Below, one piece after another: positions 1 to 11,032 of a stretch of DNA of 42,091 nt. A program made the position numbers and the translations under genes. Where the stretch lies: positions 225,225 to 267,315 of the forward strand of contig CABFPE010000743.1 of NCBI GenBank assembly GCA_900660155.1, given 5' to 3'. Source of the stretch: Hofstenia miamia (taxonomy: Eukaryota > Xenacoelomorpha > Acoela > Hofsteniidae). The notes below the pieces were generated by a model. It searched no databases. It was not told the DNA's origin and saw only the letters and a list, made by a program, of their open reading frames with translations. Within the stretch, counting starts at the first letter, position 1. Each line of letters opens with the position of its first letter.

Positions 1-81
1 GCTATAAATATGTGGAATGAATTACCAAAATATATTAAACAAATAAGTAAATTAAAAAACTTTAAAATGAATATTAAATAA
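1..81 (+). mobile_element. C-terminal tail of a LINE reverse transcriptase ORF
   Basis: The window opens inside a reading frame that ends at TAA (79-81). It encodes a short tail with the pattern M-W-N-E-L-P-K-Y-I followed by K-N-F-K. Many non-LTR retrotransposon polyproteins end this way (WN-LP-I, then an F-K residue pair). The rest of the element lies outside the window to the left. It is on the plus strand, opposite to the next LINE fragment, so it is either a separate insertion or the other side of an inverted one. The piece is short, so the call rests on this motif alone. Confidence 0.5.
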
Positions 82-325
82 ATATTTTTGCACTTATAAT
101 ATTAAAAAACTGAAATGGCGAGGTTATAAATTTTATAATCCTGATTACTCTATTAATAGAAACTAGCAATCGCCATAGCCCAAGTTAACCACTTTTTATT
201 TGTAAATATTCGTTGTTTTCTTTTTTAGTTTTGTATTACTTTCTTGACGCTTTCAGAATTTGTTATCAGTATTTCTATTTATTGTTAAAACAATTTCTGA
301 ATATAGAATTTTCTTCTTCTTTCTT

Positions 326-1235
326 CTATTGATCTCTTACCATACGCCATTTTTTTATTATGATGTTTGCATCGTCTTCAAAATTTAATTTATTATTATT
401 ATTATTACCAAATATTTCATTTTTTGGTGATTCCTGAATGATTTTGTTACATATCTTAATACTTTTGAATGTTGATTGATTTCTTCTACTTTTAATTACT
501 ATTATAGTTTTTTCAATACTTAGTTTCAACAAATATTTATTAAAGAATTATTACATTTTTTCTACATTTTCTTGTAAGGTTAAATATCATTACAATAAAT
601 GTGAGTATCATCTGCAAATTGGACATGATTTTTATTAATGTGCTGATCCATATCATTTACATATAACTTAAATAGTAATAGGTCCAGTACTGATACTTGC
701 GGTACTCCATGGTTTAGTTCTAATGAATTTGATTTTTCCTTGAGTTTCACATACTGGTATCTATTACCTAAATAACTATTTAATAACACTATTAATGAAT
801 CACTATAATTATAAATCTGCCTTAACTTTATCAATAAAATAGAATGTTTTATTGAATTAAATGAATTTGAAACATCTAATAATGCTATATATTTTTTTTC
901 TAATTCCTATCTAATTTTGATCTCCAGTCTTCAACGGCATAAAGTAAAGCATCATTTGTAGATCTACCTTTTTGAAATCCAAACTGATGTTTTTATGTTA
1001 ATTAGTTTTGTTCCGAATATAGTTTAATTTGGTTGTATAATAATTTTTCAAATATTTTATTAATTACTGTGAAAACTGAAACTGGTCGGTAATTTTCTGC
1101 AAGATCTTTTCTTCCTTTCTTATATATTGATGTAACTTTATCAATTTTTAGATAATAAGGACATGTCGATTGTGGCAAACACTGATTAAATAAGTCACAC
1201 AGAGATCTCAATAAATTACCTACATCACCTTTCAA
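326..1235 (-). mobile_element. Decayed LINE reverse transcriptase, fingers to thumb
   Basis: Reading leftward on the minus strand, several short frames interrupted by stops line up in the order of a non-LTR reverse transcriptase. First (about 1235-1002) comes Y-Y-L-K-I-D-K-V, then N-Y-R-P-V-S-V and K-I-F-E-K-L-L. Next (about 990-900) is Q-F-G-F-Q-K-G-R-S-T. At about 890-835 is A-L-L-D-V-S-N-S-F, the degenerate first catalytic block; its usual second aspartate (F-D) is replaced (F-N). Then (834-580) come G-V-P-Q-V-S-V-L, L-Y-V-N-D and the catalytic F-A-D-D box. At 532-326 is a thumb-like K-L-S-I-E-K-T segment. Stops separate the blocks, so the copy is dead. The motifs point to the CR1/L2/Jockey-like breadth of LINEs rather than one named clade. 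Confidence 0.85.
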
Positions 1236-1312
1236 TAACCACGGGAAAATTCACAATGACCTTTCGGTTTGTTCCAATAAATTTTCTTTGTAAAATTCTA
1301 CAAAGGTAATAA

Positions 1313-1759
1313 TCAGTTTTAGGACCACTATTATTCAATCTACAGGTTAATGATATTCCTAACTTCATTGAAGGCAAATGCATTCAATTTGCAGATGATA
1401 CTCTATTACATACATCCAAAATAAAGATTTTACAAGAACATATAATTAAAGTAAAGAAATTTTTTGAACATAATATGATGAAATTAAATATTGAGAAAAC
1501 TACATATATGATTATAAAGAATAAAAATGGAAAAAGTGAACCATTAGAATCAATATATATTGAGAAAAAAATCATTTCTGAAACTAAGAAAATTAAATAT
1601 CTTGGTATTGAAATTGACAATGAACTTAAATTTACAGATCAGATCAATGCAACTACGAATGCCCATGGAGTTAAATTGCTAAATAAGATTCAACATGTAT
1701 TACCAATGAAGTGGAGGAAACTAAAAACAAAACTAACTAAAAAGCAAAATATATCTTAA
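1313..1759 (+). mobile_element. LINE reverse transcriptase fragment, palm and thumb
   Basis: A single open stretch from just after the stop at 1310-1312 reads S-V-L-G-P-L-L-F, then V-N-D-I-P, then the catalytic I-Q-F-A-D-D-T-L-L box. It continues through M-M-K-L-N-I-E-K-T and K-Y-L-G-I-E-I-D-N-E-L to a stop at 1757-1759. This is the palm-to-thumb part of a LINE reverse transcriptase. It lies head-to-head with the minus-strand fragment ending at 1235. The two share the F-A-D-D-T and K-L-x-I-E-K-T blocks, so they belong to related families. The 5' half (fingers) and the C-terminus are missing. Confidence 0.85.
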
Positions 1760-1843
1760 ATTAGGTACAAATGAATTATTTCTCAATCACGAAGCAGAGA
1801 AAGGATTGTAAAAAAGCAAAATTAAATGATGCACTTTAATTGA

Positions 1844-2238
1844 CTAACTCATTTGACAAGTCAGCAAGATGTCATCTCGCAAAACCATTCCGCCAACTAC
1901 ATCAAAAGATACTGTCAAAAATATTTCAAAAGTTTCCAAAGCCTGTCCCCTCAAAAGGAACTCGTAACAAGGACATGATTCATTACTGGAAGGCTTTACT
2001 TTAGCAATGCACTCTGCAAAACTGGTCATTTCTCGGAAATTGTCTATCAAAGCGGACGAACTGTCTTCACGACGAAGCAAAAACGTTTGGTGTGCACAAT
2101 ACCAGCTTTGCACTGATTGATAAAAAAGTAACTGCTCCGAATCCAATTGGACACAGCTAGGCTGCTTTTCTTTGACTTTAAGCCAAAGTAGGAAATAGCT
2201 TGCATATTTTTCGGGCAAAAAATTAGGAACTGAACCAC
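1844..2238 (-). CDS. Probable terminal coding exon (exon E), unknown protein
   Basis: On the minus strand a pyrimidine-rich acceptor ending TTTTTAG (AG at 2240-2239) precedes an open frame of about 130 codons that stops at TAG (1846-1844). The frame starts in phase 1: two bases complete a split codon. It then reads G-S-V-P-N-F-L-P-E-K-Y and continues as a mixed hydrophobic and acidic sequence with several Cys (C-P-C-Y near the middle). No family is recognised. The incoming phase matches the outgoing phase of the large exon at 20625-23946 on the same strand, so it may be that gene's last exon; this is inference. A methionine at the eleventh in-frame position is not needed if it is a spliced exon. 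A shifted overlapping frame is a shadow. LINE debris begins 85 bp downstream. Confidence 0.45.
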
Positions 2239-2588
2239 CTAAAAATAGATAAAATAATATTTATTATAAAAGGATTATTCAAAATCGAATCTATAAGTTT
2301 ATTTGAATGAACACGAAATAAATTGAAACAAAATGCCACACAATAAAAGACTAAAAATTAGTAAAATAAAAATATATATGTAAAAATACTAAAAACAGAA
2401 TTTCTCAAAGAATTTATTTCCTACCTCAATGATATTGCAAATTGTCAGCCAAAACTTAAGTATTAAGATTTCACAACATTTTATAAGAACAATAATTGAT
2501 GAGCACATACTTAAAAGGGCGCCAAACAAATCGAAACCAAATCGGAAATTGCCTTAACAATAAGATATGAGGTCTAATTGTATACAAA

Positions 2589-2608
2589 TTATATATATAT
2601 ATATATAT
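2589..2608. repeat. (AT)n microsatellite
   Basis: An uninterrupted run of about ten AT units in non-coding sequence. The rest of 2240-2880 shows only AT-rich sequence with no supported gene. Confidence 0.9.
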
Positions 2609-2879
2609 TATGAAACTAATTGAGATTGAACTTTATAACGGAGATTCATTTCATTCGTACAAGATTTGTGACAACATTCCAAATATATTAACTAAACATT
2701 ATAATCAAAAAAACATTTAAAATATGTCTTTGTAATTGTAAGTAAATAAAACTTCGACAGCTCTTTTCTGGTTTATTACATCTAACAAACAATTTTATGT
2801 GGTCAATGATAGAAAAAATGTATTTAATAAAGTGAACTGCAAACAATTTATAATTATATCAGTACTGTTTACAAAATGT

Positions 2880-3484
2880 GCAATCATTCAACACTTAAAC
2901 TTCGCTTAAATTGGGCTATGAATCCCAATATTGACATCGTGAAGAAAGCCTCAAAGACTACATTTTCTCAAACCTCTGCAACGAAGTGATATGCCACATG
3001 TGGAAATTTTTGGCACATAAAAATCATTGTTCAGATTTGTGCTGGAATACTGTCCACCTGTTTGGCACAAACACAACTTACCAAATCGCAGTCGCTCAAA
3101 ATAGAACGGGTCCAAAAATAGTATTTAGCATTGTCCTCCCTAATACCTCCTACAGCGATGCATGCATAACATTAAAACCTGACACTCTTGAAAACCGAAG
3201 GTCCGATAGTTGCCTTAACTTTGGTCAGATAAACAAAATCGTCATATCCGCTTCATCACCTTATTCCTAAGCAATGACAATTTCATCATGACATAAGATG
3301 TAAAAATATGTTTGAAGTGGGTTATCACTCAGAAAGGTATGGAAACAGTTTCATCATGTTTTACGCTAGAATAAACTTTTTTAATAACATTAAATATTGT
3401 TTATTGTAAACTTTAATCTATAAGTTTGTTTGCCATGTTGACCCCCGCTTCACCGGCAAAATTTAAATATATTTATTTATTTAA
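2880..3484 (+). mobile_element. LINE 3' fragment: RT C-terminus and 3' end
   Basis: The plus-strand frame at 2986-3270 contains I-V-L-P-N-T-S-Y-S-D-A-C followed by D-T-L-E-N-R-R and C-L-N-F. This resembles the region after the thumb of CR1/L2-type LINEs (consensus roughly L-R-I-I-x-P-x-x-S-Y-x-x-A-L, then T-L-x-x-R-R-x-x-L-C-x-x-F). About 150 bp further on, a CGCTTCACCGGC segment is followed by a short ATTT-rich tail (about 3466-3484). That combination is typical of LINE 3' ends with a short repeat tail. The start at 2880 is approximate. The fragment is decayed and lacks the catalytic part. Confidence 0.5.
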
Positions 3485-3666
3485 TGTATTGATGAAGTGA
3501 TAGCTATTTCATACATTCCAACGAATCCATAGGAACACAAGCTGATTCAACTGACAGTGAAGCTAGAAACAAAACACTCCTAAACTACATCACTTCATTG
3601 CTAAGTAGGCAATGGTAACTGCCGCACTAGATTTTTAATATGAGATAACATATATATTCAATCATG

Positions 3667-3900
3667 TTATGAATTGCCACCCTCAACCATCATACAAAAT
3701 TTATGTAATTCCTGACCATGGCAACCTAGTCGAAGCTCTTGGAAGAAAGAAACACATTGCTTTTGTCCAGAGTTCACATCAATAAATCCAGAAGCATTTC
3801 TTGAAATGAACTGGAAACGCACTAGGCAATGCCGAATATTATGCGGATCAATCTGAAAAAGATAGTGCTTTGGTAAAGATTTAATGTCAATTAATAAATT
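3667..3900 (-). CDS. Candidate internal exon (exon D), unknown protein
   Basis: On the minus strand, acceptor TTTACGCAG (AG at 3902-3901) opens a phase-0 frame of about 77 codons ending at a stop at 3667. It begins N-L-L-I-D-I-K-S-L-P-K-H-Y and includes R-H-C-L-V-R-F-Q-F. If it is an exon, a donor must lie before the stop. A weak candidate is GAGG|GTGGCA near the 3' end; it would leave phase 1 and fit exon E, but it is a poor consensus match. The composition (Cys, His, aromatic residues, few low-complexity runs) looks coding. No family is recognised. The real 3' boundary is uncertain. Confidence 0.4.
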   Translation of the reverse strand, partial: NLLIDIKSLPKHYLFQIDPHNIRHCLVRFQFISRNASGFIDVNSGQKQCVSFFQELRLGCHGQELHKFCMMVEGGNS

Positions 3901-3955
3901 CTGCGTAAATTTGATAGCAAACAAAATTATGAAGACAAAGTAATTTCGTCATTAC

Positions 3956-3996
3956 CTTTGTCCGTGATTGGAATAATTCAAGAGTGCCAACGATTC
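3956..3996 (-). CDS. Candidate 41-nt micro-exon (exon C)
   Basis: Between a possible acceptor CACTGAG (AG at 3998-3997) and donor AAAG|GTAATG (GT at 3955-3954) lies a 41-nt stretch. In one frame it reads I-V-G-T-L-E-L-F-Q-S-R-T-K. It enters in phase 1 and leaves in phase 0. It could therefore follow the large exon at 20625-23946 (out-phase 1) and precede exon D (in-phase 0). The joined reading is smooth, but a 41-nt exon found by eye is weak evidence and the acceptor lacks a good pyrimidine tract. Confidence 0.3.
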
Positions 3997-4000
3997 CTCA

Positions 4001-5516
4001 GTGGCAACTTAAGTTATAATAGAAAATGCAATAAATACATCAGAATCCGAATAATTGAATTTAAATTATAAGATTACAAACCGCTTATTTGAACGCACAT
4101 GTCGCATAGATTCAGAAAGTTATTTTTCTCTAAATGCGAGAATACTGTTGCAATGATACAGTCAATTTAATAAATGTCTCAAAACTTATCTCCAACAAAA
4201 AAGCTCTTAACATTTTTGAAGAATTCCAAAAACTAAATTAGATATTATTTGCTAATAGGGAAAGAGTAAACTTCAGCAGCTCTAAGAATGTTGATGTCGG
4301 CATTTCATCGGAAGAATCACCGGTATTTCCAAAACATGAATTCGCAATTAACTAACTCGAGAATGATCGCAATTCAAGTTGCGATGTAAAATAACATTAC
4401 ACTATCTTTTTTACAATAAAGTCTCTGTTTCATTCAAAAAAGTCTTTGTATATAAACCAGTTAAAAATACAGTTTATTTGATCATCGAAAAGAATTAGTT
4501 TTCACTTGACATCTCCCTTCAAAATATAGTTATGCATGACTGATTTAGTTAATATGGTTGCTTACATCGAAAGCTCCAAAAACTTATATGTATTTGCAAT
4601 GGCATTGCGATTGCGTATTGCAGAACTAGTGTATTGACAGAAAACCTGTTTCACATTAATGTAATAGGTTCTAAATATTGTCTTTTATGTAATAAAGTGT
4701 AGGCTTCAGTTCTTAATAAAATCTTAATATAATGTATATTGCAGATTCCTAATTACTATTATCTTTTCCAGTCAAATTAACATATTGAGAATAAATATTT
4801 CTTGCAAGAAAATATTTCATGTAATAAATTTTTTTAAAATTATTATAGATTTCTTCGGGCATCAAATATATTGTATTTTTAACTAGTAAAATTTCTTGAA
4901 TGCAACAGGCTTCATTGAAATCAAATCGACTTAATTGAATGCAACAGAGACTCTATTGAAGAAAAGTTACTGTATTTAAAGCAGAATTCTGTCAGTAAAA
5001 ATTAACCCTCCACTTCACAGCGAAATCTTTAGACTATTAAGAAATTTGAAAGTCTTCGGATATTTGAGACATCTACTGATGAATGTGCTGCCATGTAATG
5101 AGAATTCTGAATAAAAAACTTTCGAATTCTCCCATACATAATGTTCACGGCTACAGATCTAAAGTCGATGGGACGGAACAACAAATAAACTTAGCATTTT
5201 TTCTGTAAATAGATGACAGAAGTCATGTTGTGGGATGACCTTTGCAAATCAGAGTTCGTGAGTTACGAACGCATAAAATATTGTGATGAAACCATTACAG
5301 ATACCAAAAATTCCTGGGAAAATTTATGTTAAATAATCGCATGTCTACTCTATGGATGCTTTAAAATTCTGAAAAATAATCACGAATTATTTATTAAAAA
5401 AAAGTATAAATAAAAGTAAATAAAATAATAAAAAGATTAAAAAGTAATCCATAGTAAACATGCGACAAGATGTTGGGCTAATAAATTATAGTGTAATCAC
5501 GCAGACCCTGTACGCA
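4001..5516. other. AT-rich non-coding stretch
   Basis: No convincing coding frame, RNA gene or element ends were found. Small features only: an imperfect palindrome near 4797-4821 (AAATATTTCTTG... mirrored as ...AAGAAAATATTT) and a short direct repeat TTGAATGCAACAG near 4900 and 4935. Probably intron of the minus-strand gene or intergenic DNA. Confidence 0.5.
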
Positions 5517-8500
5517 AGAAGAAACTACATTTCGAATATCACATGTTAACAGCGGTGTTGTAGCATGATACAAATAGAACAAGTTATTTAATTATACTTT
5601 GAAACAATCTAAAAAACAGATTTCATGTTGAAGCACATGACAGCAGTATAATTAATATTTGGGAAAATAAATATTTGAAACAGGATTGATAATTGACAGA
5701 GGATGAAATGGTCAGGCAAAAGAATGACGAGACAGCTGAAATCATTCAAATTTTAGTAGAAGATGACCAACCAACATCAAGCAGGAGATTCAGTAAGGAA
5801 CTTTATCCACCAAGAACAACTCTACATGCGAAATTAAATATCTTCAAATGAAACCTTGGGAACCCAATTTCTGACAGACGATTTGAACCATGGTGAATGC
5901 TGTACTTCCATTCTTGAAAATTACAATTGTATTTATCAGAAATTAATTATTTATCCCGCGATCCAACAAAAATTCCTTCTATTGGTAATAAGTGATTGAA
6001 AATCACCCACGTTCCATGATATGGGCGGCAATAGCTTTTGACTTGAACACTTAATTAGTCAGTATTAAATTGATAGATGAATAAAGTACAACCGGTGTCT
6101 CTAAATAATCAATGATGAGTTGATACTAAATTTAGAGGGACATGGTTTTCATGAAACTTGTTCGCCTCAGCACACTGTCAACACAGCTTGCGCATCCGCA
6201 ATACACACTTTCAAGACAGATGACTCGGTGTATTTAAGCCCACTTTGTGTGGCATCATAAGTAGAATCTGTCAAAAAGACCTAACAAAGCACTGATGTCA
6301 TCAAAGCCGTGGTTACAGAAGTTTTCCAGAAATCAACCGCAATTATAGCTTTCATTCTAAAAAGAATACATGATCTCACATTTTGCAAAATCATATAAGA
6401 AAATTCTTCAATTTGGCAATCTTCTTTAAAGACGGTTTAAAAACAGAATCAGAGATTGAATCATTATGGCCAAGTGTCTGATATTAGGAACATTTGCAAG
6501 AAAATGCATTTCTAATTCTTAAAAATATAATACTCCCCATAATATGTAACTTTTACGAAGCAAATAATGAAATTGTAACTTACGCCAAATTGAAATGTGA
6601 CACAATGTGGCGCTCATGCAAATTCACGAGAACATCAGATCAAAACGGAAAATTGGAAATCATGGAATTATTGAAGCATAGACATAAATAAAAGCTGCGG
6701 AAGTCAATAAAATGCGTAGGTCAGAGTATTCCAGTAATTGATGAAATACATTACCCATATTAATACGAAGTGGAATAAGAAAATAATAAAAAACTATGAT
6801 AATAAAAATTTGAAGTTTGCGCCTAGATGAAAATTTTTCTTAACTCCAAATTACTAAGTGCTTGATTGCAGAACCCTGATGATAATAAGGTCGACACAAT
6901 GAGAAAATTTGGATTCTTCTTTTGGCTAACATCTAAAAGACATTAAAGGTGTGCTACGTAAATGCAATAATGCTTTATCGATATGACAAAATATGAAATT
7001 CTCTTAGAGAAGTCAGCAAAAACAATAATGCACGAACCAAATAGATATCCACTATTATTCCAAAGTTAAAACAAGTTAAATGATTTATGAGATTCTGATC
7101 TCAGGAAATGTTGGTAGGCACCATGATGGCTGTAGAACAACTTAGAAATCTTCGAATCACTTTTGATAACAAGCAGTTAAACAAAGTAATTCGAGAATAT
7201 CATTTCGTCTACATCAGCAAGTGCCAACTCAAATTATTCGAGTATCACTGTGTCAATAGGATATTTGCTAAAGAAAGAAGCGTTATTTCAATGGAGGAAA
7301 CAAAAATATAAAAGGACAAATAAATGTCGCATTTCAACGACAACATTACGCTGTTCATTAAGGAAAAATAAGCAACAAAACTGAAAACATACATGTTACC
7401 AGAAAATAAACCCGTAGCATATGTAGTCCGCTTTATGAAAATTTGTAGCGAAAAGAAGACATTGGAAATGCACTTACAAAACAGTTTAGAGAAAGTTTGT
7501 TTTGTTAAAGAAACACCAATAATCAAAGATGACAAATAGGAAAAGAGCTCTTGTTATCTGATGACTTATCAAGAATCTACTCCCTCCAGATGAAAATAAA
7601 AAGAAAACAAAATGCGCTGTCATCAAATATGGGACCTGAATCTTCATGGTTTATAAAATGCCCGAAACCCTATTTTACAGGAAGTAAACTTTGGTTTTCA
7701 GGCAATGAGGTACCCTGGTTCCTCCTTTCTTTATTCCATTCACTGAAATTTAAGCAGTAATGTGCAGTATTCCAAACTATTCTGATGACACACATTTATT
7801 CGGAAAGCTATCAAGAAGGTTGCTAAACCAGTACCCAATATTATTGATACAGACTCGTTCACTTTTACAGTTGTTACAAAGCAGAGAAAGAAAAAGCTTA
7901 TGCTCTGTAACATTATGCGAGACTATCACCAGCTCAATTTCTCAAATCAATATGTTAATCCTATTGAATATGCGTCCCCCTCAGTACCCAATACTATGGA
8001 TGGGATTCCATCAATTCCAGTATAAAAGACGTTGAACTACTCTTTCTCTTGGAATCTACCACATTTCCCAGCCAGTCTCTCAACTTGTTCTAAGAAATCA
8101 AAATTGAAGTCCAAATCAGAAAGCAAGGAAATAAGAAGCACTAAATCTTTGTTATATCTCCTCGATTGGATTTTACCATCTCGTCTGCAGGTGTCAATTT
8201 CATTACTGGCTCAGTAATTTCTTGCTTACAACCAGGTCGCTTGGTCACTCCATCTTTATCCCCAACTACTTAAGTATACATTTGGAACAATCTTAGTACC
8301 AATTCAGCTTTAACTCCAGAGAGTTCTTTCATGGATGACATTTCTGCATCACCGCCTCTACCTGTTCCGAATGCTCTACTTTCTTCAACATTACTTTAAT
8401 TAATTCTGTTTTATGGAGGATCTCAGCCCCACCCACTCATACATCTCAATATCTTGCAGCACATCAATTATCTCACTATGTGGTTACCAGATTCAGTGCA

Positions 8501-9053
8501 GCAGACCTTTTTTTAATTATAATTATTATGTCTTCCTGTCCAGTCTGCTGCAACAACAGATCCTGCCTTTGTTAGCTCAATTGTTTAAGCGATATTCTGT
8601 TTTACTTAATGATGAACAAGACAATGAAAATAACCAAGATGATATTGCAGAGGCGAACATAAAAGTTAACATGGGCTTCCGGCCTGAAATCCTAACTTCA
8701 TTGCTTTCATACGAATACAAGATAAATAAAGAAACTAAAAATATTACAATGCTTGAAGTCATATAAACAGTTTTGAGTCGTTGTTGGCGCTTTGTAGCAA
8801 AGGCCTAATTTGAACACTTTGATAATTCAGCTTCGTAAATGTCACAGGTCATTCGCTTATGTGTTTTTACTCTCCAATTTTACATGGTAAAGTAGGTAGG
8901 CAAATGAGTTTCTTTGGATCATTTTAAAAGCAATTTCAATTTCATAGTTATGGTATTTCTTCTTTGGTAAAAAAAACTTTGTAAAGCTTGTTTTTTGATT
9001 TGTTCAAATAGGCAAAATCGCAAATTTAGAAAAAACTGAATTTCCAAAGCCTA
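5517..9053. repeat. Duplicated block, copy 1 (pair of 13725-17261)
   Basis: This stretch matches 13725-17261 nearly base for base at an offset of about 8208. There are only scattered substitutions and 1-2 base indels; one example is AAAGACATTAAAGGTGTG against AAAGACTTTAACTTGGTG near 6947 and 15155. The second copy begins at the first base after a 1000-N gap, so this is most likely one locus assembled twice from two haplotypes. Several frames of 60-117 codons (for example 7760-8035 and 8413-8766) are shared by both copies. None shows a known domain, and they are broken by stops in series, so I do not call genes. The part around 5700-5850 reads like the start of a long-dead coding sequence but cannot be assigned. 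Confidence 0.9.
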
Positions 9054-10142
9054 TCACCAGTTGATCCATTCTATGCTTGCTAACCTCCGGTTTTGTCATA
9101 AGAATATCTATTAAAGATTATCTCTATGTTTGAGTGAATACATAAGAATCATTAAAATGTTAAAGCAAAAATCCAACCTCAAAATATATTCTTTAAAATT
9201 TTGTTCACTCTAAAAAAAGCGGTAATATTTGAATATGAAGAAAATTCAAGAGCAAAAATATATCATTTCGTAAAAACAAACTTGTAAACTACTGTGTTCA
9301 AATTGATTAACTGAATTTAGCCGTTTAAATATTGAGAATCTATATTTTATGAATTAACTAAAACAAAATAGCATTTTAAAAATTATCTTTTCTCCAACAC
9401 ATAATGTAATAAAAAATTATGAAATTAAATTTCTTAAAAATTTTCCATTATATATAATCAAACAGCAAGACCATACTGCAACAACATTTCATTTTTGGTA
9501 AAAATTAATACAAAGCTGAGAATTCAATATTAGATTTTTCGTTAAGTAACCCATTAACTTCATGTCATTTTTAAAAGCAAAAATATTTTGAAAAATATGT
9601 CACTTTCATAGGATAGATTTTGTTGTTTCTCTTGTAAGGTTTTGCCAGACTGCTACATATGATAGTGGCAAAAGGAAAAATTGCTGATGGATGAACGGGT
9701 GAATACAAGTGAATCATCTGAAAACATTCTATTGATGAACCAATGCATTCCAAACTGTAGCAAACGATCCCTTCAATAAATATCAGCTGCAATTGTATTT
9801 GATAATTTATATCGATATTTAACGGTTCATGAATGCAAAACTGAATAAGAATCAAATGATTAATATTATAATTTAAAGAAGATCTCTTCGACTTGTATTA
9901 TTACACAGTTTTCATTGTTATTTGAAAAAGAACCCAAAACAAGAATTTCAGTAAATAAACTCCACAATAAAAATATATTTTGTTGGGCACTAATAACTAA
10001 AATTTGTGAGAGTAAAATCTAATATACTAAATCTTACCAAGAGATAGATTTGTCATGTGTAACATTGTCAGAATGAATGGAAGAGGCCGCAGCTATGAAT
10101 CTAACTCACCATTATCAATGGGAAATCTCAAAGGATTCCCAT
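9054..10142. other. Non-coding segment present only in copy 1
   Basis: AT-rich sequence with no supported gene. Together with most of the following MITE-like element it is absent from the second assembled copy, where 9053 is joined directly to 10510. Confidence 0.6.
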
Positions 10143-10523
10143 TAGTGTTTTGCGGCCCAATCCGCGGTTACGGTTAGCCCTAGGCAGATATAGGTGCTCG
10201 CCACAGCTAAAGGCTCAATGCCACAGTCGAATAAGACCATGAAAACATGGGTAAAGACTGATTATAACTGAGAAATAATTCTTCCAATATCTTTTCTGAA
10301 TCAATCATGAATTATTCGGCTCAATTGATTTAAAATTTGGTTACATTGCATGATTGGGTTAATGCAATCTAACTCATTTAAAATCGAACCAATGATGCTG
10401 ACGATATTTTATATTGCATACTGCAATTATCGGCCAGCTCATGGCTTACGACTGGACAAAGGCCATAGGAACCATCTTGCAGCCAGCTACGACAAACAAA
10501 ATAGCCCTAGCCGCAAAACACTA
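10143..10523. mobile_element. hAT-like MITE with 14-bp terminal inverted repeats
   Basis: TAGTGTTTTGCGGC at 10143-10156 is exactly mirrored by GCCGCAAAACACTA at 10510-10523. The flanking 8-mers ATTCCCAT (10135-10142) and TTTCCAAT (10524-10531) agree at six of eight positions, as expected for an old 8-bp target duplication of the hAT superfamily. Subterminal sequences also pair imperfectly, for example CAGTCGAATAAGACCATGA on the left with the complement of TCATGGCTTACGACTG on the right. The element is 381 bp and GC-richer at its ends than its surroundings. It encodes nothing plausible, so it is non-autonomous. Only the right terminal repeat survives in the second locus copy (from 17262). Confidence 0.6.
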
Positions 10524-10589
10524 TTTCCAATGAGTGAGCTTTATGATTGTGGCTAGTTACTGTTTTGTCAGACGATAATCAGGGTAACA

Positions 10590-10606
10590 GTCTCTTATAC
10601 ACATCT
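10590..10606. other. Nextera/Tn5 adapter remnant (sequencing artefact)
   Basis: The 17 bases GTCTCTTATACACATCT are identical to the end of the Tn5 mosaic-end adapter used in Nextera libraries (18 of 19 when extended two bases left). In the second copy of the locus the same slot (17342-17358) holds 17 unrelated bases, TGCTGCAACGCGAACCA, with identical flanks on both sides. The segment therefore replaces genomic sequence and is an unremoved adapter, not biology. Confidence 0.9.
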
Positions 10607-10917
10607 CAGTATTAAATCTAAAATATTTGCGAATAATACTTGATATGCTACAATTGAAATTTAAGTAATGGTCAGTTCTCGATAACTGAAACATTTACAT
10701 TAAAGCATTCTGTCTTGTGAAAAAGTTGTAATAATAACCAATTAAATCCACTAAATTCATCTTTGATTGGCCAGGTGATCCCGGTCTACTAATTGGAACA
10801 ATTTGTCTATTTGATGACTTGTATTTTTCAACACGTCAATATGAAGCAAAAATTCGTATTTTCACACCCGACATGCAAATTTAATGTCACCACGATCAAT
10901 TAAATACACGGGCTACA

Positions 10918-11032
10918 TGCCTGTCAACAATAACTCTCAAGTATACTTGTGAGCATCAGTACGCAGTTTTCACGACGCACAAATCAATCTGTAATAATTA
11001 TTAAGTATTTTCGCTTCCCATTGACAGGCATT
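10918..11032. repeat. Short inverted repeat with internal palindrome
   Basis: ATGCCTGTCAA (starting about 10918) is mirrored by TTGACAGGCAT (ending about 11032). Between them is a near-perfect palindrome, CTCAAGTATACTTGTGAG. It could be a small fold-back element or chance. It is repeated with the rest of the locus at about 17670-17783. Confidence 0.35.

Noticed and set aside
7551..8766. Chain of plus-strand frames that might be a gene
   Set aside because: Frames are broken by stops in sequence, shared by both copies only because they are the same locus, and no domain is recognisable.
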